From Thermococcus sp. (GTDB taxonomy: Archaea > Methanobacteriota_B > Thermococci > Thermococcales > Thermococcaceae): a stretch of 5,850 nucleotides of DNA. The translations under genes and the position numbers were made by a program. The DNA lies in assembly GCA_021157445.1 (NCBI GenBank), contig JAGGWM010000069.1:1-5850 (forward strand). Reading direction: 5' to 3'. Positions 1 through 4,881 of the stretch are shown here, one piece after another. The notes beneath the pieces were generated by a model. It did no database searches and was not told the DNA's origin. It saw nothing but the letters and a program-made list of their open reading frames with translations. Within the stretch, counting starts at the first letter, position 1. Every line of letters begins with the position of its first letter.

Positions 1-315
1 ACTGATTTAACGAAAGAAGAAGCATCAGAGATATTGGACAAAGTTCTAGAGGAGTATAAGAAGATAGTCGAGTTTGGAATAATCCATTCCGATATGAGCC
101 TCTACAACATAGTTCTTAAAAAGGATGGAGATATATTAATAATAGACTGGCCCCAATATCTAACAACCGCCTTTCCAGATGCCAGATATTATTTGGAGAG
201 AGACCTCAGAGTGCTCCTGAACTCGTTTAAGCGAAAATGGCGGGTAGAAAAAGACTGGAGCGAAGTCTGGAAAGAATTTGAAGAGACCCTTAAAAAGAGC
301 TTAAAAGAGGCGTGA
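1..315 (+). CDS. RIO2-like atypical serine protein kinase, C-terminal part (5' end outside window)
   Basis: The frame is open from base 1 with no convincing start, so the gene begins upstream and only its last 104 codons are seen. Counting from the first visible codon, the RIO kinase active-site block is clear: GIIHSDMSLYN at 26-36, with the catalytic Asp at 31 and metal-binding Asn at 36, then IIDWPQ at 47-52 with the metal-binding Asp at 49. The IID-W/F-PQ signature and the following helix containing ERDLRVLL and a final FKRKWR-type segment resemble archaeal RIO2, which acts as an ATPase/kinase in maturation of the small ribosomal subunit. One oddity is Ser in place of the usual Gly in the HGD motif, so a divergent RIO-like paralogue is possible. 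The N-terminal winged helix typical of RIO2 and the ATP-binding lobe would lie off the left edge. It is followed after 3 bp by a co-directional gene, which suggests an operon. An internal TTG at 34 is not a credible start, because it would remove the rest of the kinase fold. Confidence 0.8.
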   Translation, partial: TDLTKEEASEILDKVLEEYKKIVEFGIIHSDMSLYNIVLKKDGDILIIDWPQYLTTAFPDARYYLERDLRVLLNSFKRKWRVEKDWSEVWKEFEETLKKSLKEA

Positions 316-318
316 AAC

Positions 319-807
319 ATGACAAAAAGAGAGGAAATCATTGCAACCCTCTTCAAAGAGGCTCAGAGAGCATTAAACGAACGAGAAATTGAGGTTGCAA
401 AAAAGAAATTTGACGAGGTAATGCATCTCTCGGAAGGCTCTTATCCATGGATTTATTTTGAAGCCTGTTTTGGTTTGGTAGATGCTTTTATAGAGGAGGG
501 CAACTACAGCGGCGCTGTAAAATGTTCAATTAAGGCACTTCTGAATGCTCCGGATGAAGAAATGTTTTCACTTGGGGCTGAAAGACTAAAAAATGTCCTC
601 GCAATAATCAAAAAGAATAATAAGATTGACTCACTCAAAAATAGACTGGAGATCCTGATCTCACAAACATCCCCTAATAAAGATCTCCAAACGTTTGTAA
701 TGGCGCTAGATGCTCTTACAAAGGGGAATGTTAGAGAGGTACAACTTCTGACCAGAAATATAAGATCAGAGAAGCTCAAAGAAATTATAAAATCACTCAT
801 GGAATAA
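319..807 (+). CDS. Hypothetical helical (TPR-like) protein, 162 aa
   Basis: I do not recognise a named family. The protein is predicted to be almost wholly alpha-helical, soluble and charged, with no signal peptide or membrane segment. Residues 7-37 and 44-77 look like two helix-turn-helix units of tetratricopeptide type. The clearest has Ala/Gly at packing positions and the turn EEGNYSGAV (59-67), followed by a helix ending at NAPDE. This suggests a protein-interaction scaffold, but the partner is unknown. The ATG start at 319 lies three bases after the upstream RIO-like gene's stop. A GAGG at 307-310 and a GCGTGA overlapping that stop could serve as the ribosome binding site, so the two genes are probably co-transcribed and perhaps translationally coupled. 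The last five codons, counting the stop, overlap the end of the convergent radical SAM gene. The CDS call is firm because the frame is long, starts well and follows the operon spacing; the function is unknown. Confidence 0.8.
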   Translation: MTKREEIIATLFKEAQRALNEREIEVAKKKFDEVMHLSEGSYPWIYFEACFGLVDAFIEEGNYSGAVKCSIKALLNAPDEEMFSLGAERLKNVLAIIKKNNKIDSLKNRLEILISQTSPNKDLQTFVMALDALTKGNVREVQLLTRNIRSEKLKEIIKSLME

Positions 808-1743
808 CCTGCTCAACACTCTTTCAAACTGCTTTTTTTCAGGCCTTACTGGAAAATTATATGGTTCTTTGCTGGGCTTCTCGTTGTAATAGGGCCGATT
901 GCACCCGGGGCAACCGTGAGTCATGAAGGCACTCTCATCAAGGACTTCTAGAAGCTCCTCTCTGGAAAGCCCGAAGTCTACAAGTCTTCCATTCTCAAAC
1001 TTAAACTCTTCCACCCTTGCTATTTTGTTTTCAATCAAATAAACTCCAATCTGCATCAATCTGTATCTGTTCAAATCTGGAGGAGCTTTGTTTTCTAATC
1101 TAGTCCCTTTAATTGGGGTAAATGCAAAAATCGAAACTTTAGCTTTTGAATCATACGCCCTCTGAACCGCCTGTAAAAACTCTTCTTCACTCTCTCCCAA
1201 CCCAAAAATCAAATGAACAAATGCCTTTCCCTCGCCAAAAACATCAACAACCGTATCAACGAACTTCCACATCTCCTCCCAAGAGTACATGGAGTCCTTT
1301 ACTTGATTATACACTCTTTCACTTGCCGCATCTATTCCAACACCAATGTAATCTACTCCCAATCTTCGAAACTCCTTGAGAGACCTCTTATCCACTGGAG
1401 TTATCGAGAGGGAAATAGGAAAGCCCAGAGGATAAAACGCTCTTAGAATCTCCAAGACATCTTCCCTTAAGTTTGGATAATCCACGGTCTGCAGGCATAT
1501 TCTTGCAAATTTTGAGGTCTTTAACCTTTCTAGAACTTCTTTCAGGTCGAATGCGGGCCAGGTTATCCTTGAAAGCTTTTCCAAATTGGATTTGCTTTTC
1601 CTAGCCTGAACACAAAAAGCACAATTGTTTAAACATCTCCCTTCATAATACGTCATAAAATATGCTGTTGTGGGTTTTGCAAGCATTTTTCCCTTCTTAA
1701 GGCCCAAGACAACTGCGGTTCCATATGAAACCCTGATCTTCAT
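793..1743 (-). CDS. lipS2: Radical SAM protein, probable lipoyl synthase subunit LipS2-like (COG2516, biotin synthase-related)
   Basis: This is a 316-residue radical S-adenosylmethionine enzyme. The canonical CxxxCxxC motif (C37, C41, C44; RCLNNCAFC) should bind the [4Fe-4S] cluster that cleaves SAM. Further radical SAM barrel features are GVGIDAASERVY (134-145), HLIFGLGE (177-184) and FTPIKGT (208-214). Only three other cysteines exist, C83 and a C-terminal CPGC pair (C278, C281) in GCPGCNRPYYNE. They are plausible ligands for an auxiliary Fe-S cluster of the sulfur-inserting kind. The length and C-terminal motif fit the archaeal biotin synthase-related group that includes T. kodakarensis LipS1 and LipS2, which together make lipoyl groups by inserting two sulfurs into an octanoyl chain. 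The LipS2 assignment rests on remembered synteny with TK2246-TK2248 and is an inference. The ATG at 1741-1743 overlaps the MFS stop as ATGA and has a GGGAGGA ribosome binding site 7 nt upstream. The 3' end overlaps the convergent TPR-like gene by 15 bp. The alternative is another radical SAM enzyme of unknown substrate. Confidence 0.72.
   Translation of the reverse strand: MKIRVSYGTAVVLGLKKGKMLAKPTTAYFMTYYEGRCLNNCAFCVQARKSKSNLEKLSRITWPAFDLKEVLERLKTSKFARICLQTVDYPNLREDVLEILRAFYPLGFPISLSITPVDKRSLKEFRRLGVDYIGVGIDAASERVYNQVKDSMYSWEEMWKFVDTVVDVFGEGKAFVHLIFGLGESEEEFLQAVQRAYDSKAKVSIFAFTPIKGTRLENKAPPDLNRYRLMQIGVYLIENKIARVEEFKFENGRLVDFGLSREELLEVLDESAFMTHGCPGCNRPYYNEKPSKEPYNFPVRPEKKQFERVLSRLFHE
833..839 (+). 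terminator. Candidate archaeal oligo-T terminator for the plus-strand operon
   Basis: A run of seven T residues on the plus strand begins 26 bases after the stop codon of the TPR-like gene. Euryarchaeal RNA polymerase commonly terminates at such T-tracts without a hairpin. It lies inside the 3' coding part of the opposing radical SAM gene, where it encodes two lysines (AAA AAA) on the minus strand, so coding constraint alone could explain it. Confidence 0.4.
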
Positions 1744-2909
1744 AGTTTCTTCCTCCCGAATCCCCTGAGCAATATGAGGTTAAGCAGAGATAAAAATGTT
1801 AGCATAGGAAGGAAGGGAAATATAGACTTATAACCTTCAATCTCAGCTAGATATCCAAGGGCTAAAGGCCCGGAAAGATAACCCAAATCAAAAAACATCG
1901 TATAGACACTCGAGCCTACTCCCCTTATATTTTTGGGAAGACCTGCCAAAGCCAGCATTTGAAGAGCGGGAACGCTTAACCCAAATCCCATTCCCAAAAC
2001 AATTGCACTTAGATACGCTCTTGGAGGTAGAAGGTAAAAAGCTAAGAGAACATATGCGGATGTAATTAGCAACAACCCTAAGGAAGCCACTGGAATTGGC
2101 CCCTTTTTATCTGCCTCCCTCCCGCCAAAAACCCTTGTGAGAATGCTAAAGCCCCCCATAATGCTTGCATATATTCCAAAAACACTCGTGCCTAACCCAA
2201 CAATTTTGTAGTATGCTGGAAGAAATGTGTACATTCCACTATAGGCAAAGACCATAAAGAAGAGTGAAATCGAAGCCCCTACAAAAGACAAGTTAATTAG
2301 ATCCCTATAAGAGCCCTTCTTTTCCTCGCTTTCTTTGAACTGCACCCTAGCTCTAACCTCTCTGTATGCAGTTGAAACGAACAAAAAGCCTACCAAAGAG
2401 AAGAGGATTGCTAGGATAAATGCAGAATGAAATCCAAAGTAATCCGCAATTAATCCCCCTACAGCTGGTCCAATGAGCTGGCTTATGGAAAACATGGTTC
2501 CCCTCCATCCCAAAGTCTCTCCAACTCTTCCCTTAGGGGCCAAGTTTATTGCCGTCGAGAGGGAAGATGGGAAGAAAAATGCTGATGCAACCCCATGTAC
2601 TGCCCTTCCTACGGCAAAGATAGCCAAGCTTCGCATGAAAAATGAGAGAAGGTAGAACCCACCTGCAACAGCCCCAAGAACCGTGCCTATCATCATTACT
2701 TCAAAACTTTTCCCCTTGTCTCCCAAGATGCCTCCCACAGGTTTCAGTACGAAGGCAAATATTGATGACACAGAAGCTACAATGCCAACCAAGAATGGGT
2801 TAGCACCAAAGGTTATAGCAAGGGGAGAGATTAGAGGCGCCACTAGGATATAGCCTAGGAAGAAGAAAAGCGCCGAAAAATGAAGAAGCCACAAATCCTT
2901 TCTTTTCAT
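1740..2909 (-). CDS. Major facilitator superfamily (MFS) transporter, about 12 membrane helices
   Basis: This is a 389-residue, strongly hydrophobic inner-membrane protein of normal MFS length. MFS motif A, linking helices 2 and 3, is seen as GGILGDKGKS at 59-68. A degenerate repeat of it, GGREADKKG, lies in the second half near the loop between helices 8 and 9, as expected for the 6+6 duplication. A GVASAFFFPSS-type helix 4 and the helix 5 segment GPAVGGLIADYFG are typical of drug/H+ antiporter-like or sugar/organic anion MFS members, while the substrate cannot be read from sequence. A short basic cytoplasmic tail (RGFGRKKL) ends the protein. The ATG at 2907-2909 lies 10 bp after the asparaginase stop and has an AGGGGG-like ribosome binding site at about 2916-2921. 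The stop overlaps the start of the radical SAM gene as ATGA. This makes it the middle gene of a three-gene operon, so its cargo may relate to asparagine/aspartate or to lipoate chemistry; that is only inference. Confidence 0.88.
   Translation of the reverse strand: MKRKDLWLLHFSALFFFLGYILVAPLISPLAITFGANPFLVGIVASVSSIFAFVLKPVGGILGDKGKSFEVMMIGTVLGAVAGGFYLLSFFMRSLAIFAVGRAVHGVASAFFFPSSLSTAINLAPKGRVGETLGWRGTMFSISQLIGPAVGGLIADYFGFHSAFILAILFSLVGFLFVSTAYREVRARVQFKESEEKKGSYRDLINLSFVGASISLFFMVFAYSGMYTFLPAYYKIVGLGTSVFGIYASIMGGFSILTRVFGGREADKKGPIPVASLGLLLITSAYVLLAFYLLPPRAYLSAIVLGMGFGLSVPALQMLALAGLPKNIRGVGSSVYTMFFDLGYLSGPLALGYLAEIEGYKSIFPFLPMLTFLSLLNLILLRGFGRKKL
1751..1757 (-). promoter_or_regulatory. Ribosome binding site of the radical SAM gene, inside the MFS coding sequence
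   Basis: On the minus strand GGGAGGA stands 7 nt before the ATG at 1741-1743. It lies within the last codons of the MFS gene and supports re-initiation or coupled translation at the ATGA overlap. Confidence 0.7.
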
Positions 2910-2919
2910 TCTTTGCCCC

Positions 2920-3837
2920 CTAAATCTCTACTAGAGGACTTTCCATGCCGTCTTTCATATATGCAACACTCATATGCTTGGTGTTTTTGGCAAATCCTAC
3001 GTTCCCCTCTCTATCAACCATAATTATTCCCATGTTGTCTTTTCCAAAATATTTCGTTGCAAGCTCTATGGCAGCTTCACTGGCCTTTTGTGCGTTTAAT
3101 CCAAACCTAACAAAATCTGTGGCAGTTTTTGCAAGAGAGAGCTTTATGGCAACTTCCCCGAGGCCAGTACATGAAGCCCCGGCAAATTCATTTGCATAAG
3201 TTCCCGCTCCAATTATTGGAGTATCTCCAACCCTTCCAAACATTTTCAAAAAGACTCCACCTGTGGAAGTGCCGGCTACTATCTCTTCTCCATCAAAAGC
3301 CACTGCCCCAACGGTACTCCTCAAAACCTCCGGGTATTCCTTTATCAGCTCACTAATCTTTTTCCAGTGAGGAATGCCTCCATCTTCAAGGAGTTTTTGT
3401 CTAAGTTTCTTCCACTGTTCAATTCTTTCTTCAGTTATCGGATTGTACTCTTCAAATCCCATCAAACGGGCAAACTTAAGGGCTCCCTCTCCAGCAAGGA
3501 GAACGTGATCAGTTTTCTCCATAACTCTTCTCGCAACGCTTATGGGGTTTTTAACTCCCCATATGCTCGCAACGGCACCTGCTTCAAGGTTGGAGCGCAT
3601 AATAGCGGCGTCCATCTCAACCTTCCCATCCAAGGTAAGAACACTGCCCGTCCCGGCATTGAATATTGGGTTATCCTCCAATACTTTAATGGCCTCTTCA
3701 ACAGCATCCAAAGCAGAGCCTCGTTTTAATTCTTTCCACCCAGCTAAGACGGCCTCTCTGACCCCTTCAAGAACTCTGGGAATCCTGTCCTCATTCTTTA
3801 TTGTACCCGCACCACCATGAACAATAATCGCAACCAT
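2920..3837 (-). CDS. Plant-type L-asparaginase / isoaspartyl aminopeptidase (Ntn hydrolase)
   Basis: This enzyme hydrolyses L-asparagine to aspartate and ammonia, and in this family often also beta-aspartyl (isoaspartyl) dipeptides. It belongs to the Thr-nucleophile Ntn-hydrolases, which cleave themselves into alpha and beta chains. With the ATG at 3835-3837 it has 305 residues. Visible family motifs are IIVHGGAG (4-11), NAGTGS (60-65), STVGAVAFD (174-182), TSTGG (190-194), GRVGDTP (201-207) and CTGLGE (223-228). T175 should be the nucleophile freed by cleavage between S174 and T175; many relatives have Gly before the Thr. The frame can be extended by five codons to a GTG at 3852, but the conserved MVAIIVHGGAG start and a GGTGG ribosome binding site 5 nt upstream favour the shorter form. 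It is the first gene of an operon with the MFS and radical SAM genes. Likely roles are asparagine catabolism or removal of isoaspartyl peptides formed by heat damage. It appears to correspond to T. kodakarensis TK2246, recalled from memory. Confidence 0.93.
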   Translation of the reverse strand: MVAIIVHGGAGTIKNEDRIPRVLEGVREAVLAGWKELKRGSALDAVEEAIKVLEDNPIFNAGTGSVLTLDGKVEMDAAIMRSNLEAGAVASIWGVKNPISVARRVMEKTDHVLLAGEGALKFARLMGFEEYNPITEERIEQWKKLRQKLLEDGGIPHWKKISELIKEYPEVLRSTVGAVAFDGEEIVAGTSTGGVFLKMFGRVGDTPIIGAGTYANEFAGASCTGLGEVAIKLSLAKTATDFVRFGLNAQKASEAAIELATKYFGKDNMGIIMVDREGNVGFAKNTKHMSVAYMKDGMESPLVEI

Positions 3838-3842
3838 TAGAA

Positions 3843-3847
3843 CCACC
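3843..3847 (-). promoter_or_regulatory. Ribosome binding site that decides the asparaginase start
   Basis: GGTGG on the minus strand lies 5 nt before the ATG at 3835-3837. It would sit inside the coding region if the upstream GTG (3852) or ATG (3849) were used. Those two upstream starts have no good Shine-Dalgarno sequence before them. Confidence 0.55.
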
Positions 3848-3867
3848 ATCACTTAATGTCTTCGAAG

Positions 3868-3882
3868 GGTTAAAAGCATTAT
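3868..3882 (-). promoter_or_regulatory. Probable TATA-like promoter of the asparaginase-MFS-radical SAM operon
   Basis: Reading the minus strand, the 69-bp gap between the PhoU-like stop and the asparaginase ATG contains ATGCTTTTAACCC, with TTTTAA at 3870-3875. Its centre is about 36 bases before the ATG, which puts transcription start about 10 nt upstream of translation, a normal short Thermococcales leader. A purine-rich factor B recognition element is not clear, so the call is moderate. Confidence 0.42.
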
Positions 3883-3889
3883 GGAAACG

Positions 3890-3904
3890 AAAAGAGAAAA
3901 GTTT
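3890..3904 (-). terminator. Possible T-rich terminator after the PhoU-like gene
   Basis: Just downstream of the PhoU-like stop codon the minus strand reads GAAACTTTTCTCTTTTCG, with two T4 clusters and other pyrimidines. No hairpin is apparent. T-rich tracts of this kind can terminate archaeal transcription, and its position between the two units fits. The longest run is only four T, so it may be leaky. Confidence 0.3.
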
Positions 3905-3906
3905 CA

Positions 3907-4821
3907 TTAGCTTAGGCTCATGTTTATTATAGTCTCCCCTATGTTTTCAAGATATTCCAGTATTCTACGATAGCTGTCCATGGCAACGGATTTTCTGTAG
4001 TCTATGGATTTTATGTGTGCTTTTAGTTCAAGCATTATCTTATCAATCTTTTTTAGGTTTTTTTGGGTTATCTGAGCCATAACCTTCTGCACTATCTCCT
4101 TTAAGTACGCAATATCCAAATCCGGATCGAAGTTTTCGGCAATTCTAACCATGTGGTCTCCTATTCTTTCAATATTACGCACTATAAACAGAACCCCTAG
4201 AAGATCGAAGTTTCTCTTGATCAATCCGCCATCCTTTACTATGCTACCCCCTGAGAGGATTTTGTTTACTGCCCTCAGAGTTAGGAAATAAAAGCGATCC
4301 AGTTCGTTTTCAAGCCCATTGATATCTCTGAGAATCTCTTTCCTTTCAAACTCCCTTATAAGCATTAGATCCTCTATCATCGAAATCAGGATAGAGGTTA
4401 GTCTTTCTATTATCTCCCTTAGATTGACTTCCTCATCCGCCAGTAAGCTTTTGCTTGTAATACTAAGCGGTTCTTCCAAGATTATTTCCAATCCCGGAAG
4501 ATTTTGAATTGTTCCCCTTATCTTTACCTTATAGAGTGGCATATCCTCCATAAACTTTACATCGATGATGTCATATCCTTGTATGTAAGCAGAAATCAGT
4601 AACCTAACTGCCATATCTGGCGAAATATCTTTAGAAATTACGAGTTCTTTACTTTCGCTGATCTCTTTGGGTTCTTTGGGAAGTATCAGCAGGGATCCAT
4701 CGGGATTAACCACTATCGGAACAACATCTCCCCGCCTCAAGTTATTTTCCTTAACCCACTTCTTTGGAAGTGAAATTATGTATGAGCTCCTTCCAGTGAA
4801 CTGTATCTTTCTAAACTCCAT
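3907..4821 (-). CDS. AbrB-PhoU fusion, phosphate uptake regulator-like protein (COG0704)
   Basis: This is a 304-residue cytoplasmic protein with two parts. Residues 1-49 form a SpoVT/AbrB (MazE-like) swapped-hairpin DNA-binding domain: RKIQFTGRSSYIISLPKKW, then a loop with RRGD (29-32) and the strand SLLILPK. After a linking alpha/beta region, residues about 133-304 form a helical PhoU domain. PhoU metal-binding helices are seen as ENELDRFYF (171-179), ERIGDH (218-223) and a degenerate third copy ENIGET (292-297). Archaeal proteins of this architecture are annotated as phosphate uptake regulators that sense phosphate status and bind DNA; the details are little known. No Pst transporter gene is adjacent, so its targets are elsewhere or it has another role. 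A GTG at 4830 would add three codons, but the ATG at 4819-4821 has an AGGTG ribosome binding site 6 nt upstream which that GTG would overlap. The gene has its own likely promoter in the 60-bp gap after the MATE gene. Confidence 0.88.
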   Translation of the reverse strand: MEFRKIQFTGRSSYIISLPKKWVKENNLRRGDVVPIVVNPDGSLLILPKEPKEISESKELVISKDISPDMAVRLLISAYIQGYDIIDVKFMEDMPLYKVKIRGTIQNLPGLEIILEEPLSITSKSLLADEEVNLREIIERLTSILISMIEDLMLIREFERKEILRDINGLENELDRFYFLTLRAVNKILSGGSIVKDGGLIKRNFDLLGVLFIVRNIERIGDHMVRIAENFDPDLDIAYLKEIVQKVMAQITQKNLKKIDKIMLELKAHIKSIDYRKSVAMDSYRRILEYLENIGETIINMSLS

Positions 4822-4827
4822 ACTGAA

Positions 4828-4832
4828 CACCT
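4828..4832 (-). promoter_or_regulatory. Ribosome binding site that decides the PhoU-like start
   Basis: AGGTG on the minus strand is separated by 6 nt from the ATG at 4819-4821. The longer alternative GTG start at 4828-4830 is itself part of this motif, so the ATG is preferred. Confidence 0.65.
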
Positions 4833-4834
4833 GA

Positions 4835-4844
4835 TCTATATAGA
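4835..4844. promoter_or_regulatory. Small perfect palindrome at the predicted PhoU-like transcription start, possible operator
   Basis: TCTATATAGA is a perfect 10-bp inverted repeat between the TATA box and the ribosome binding site, covering the predicted start of transcription. A repressor bound here would block initiation, and the gene product itself carries an AbrB-type DNA-binding domain. A palindrome of this length in an AT-rich gap can occur by chance, so it is offered only as a candidate. Confidence 0.22.
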
Positions 4845-4855
4845 AACTTGCTCAA

Positions 4856-4871
4856 GATATAAATATTTTGG
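4856..4871 (-). promoter_or_regulatory. Probable BRE/TATA promoter of the AbrB-PhoU gene
   Basis: The minus strand reads CCAAAATATTTATATC, in which CCAAAA resembles a TFB recognition element and TTTATATC (4856-4863) a TATA box. The box centre is about 39 bases before the ATG, so transcription should begin near 4835, giving a leader of about 14 nt that contains the AGGTG ribosome binding site. It lies wholly in the gap after the MATE stop codon. Confidence 0.6.
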
Positions 4872-4881
4872 AATCCCAATC

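Noticed and set aside
34..315. Complete 93-aa small gene starting at TTG 34
   Set aside because: The same frame is open to base 1, and the residues that remain are only the second half of a RIO kinase domain, so it is a truncated view of a longer gene.
504..800. 98-aa minus-strand open frame antisense to the TPR-like gene
   Set aside because: It is rich in Ser, Leu and Phe, as expected of an antisense shadow, has no recognisable motif, and lies under a better-supported gene.
1146..1446. Two overlapping 77-aa plus-strand open frames within the radical SAM gene
   Set aside because: Low-complexity His/Pro/Ser-rich translations opposite a gene with clear catalytic motifs; no ribosome binding site or family likeness.
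3367..3820. Plus-strand open frames of 120 and 92 aa opposite the asparaginase gene
   Set aside because: They are antisense to conserved asparaginase motifs and show no domain features or plausible start signals.
4836..4843. CTATATAG as the TATA box of the PhoU-like gene
   Set aside because: It is only about 18 bases from the ATG, so transcription would begin inside the coding sequence. The TTTATATC at 4856-4863 is better placed.
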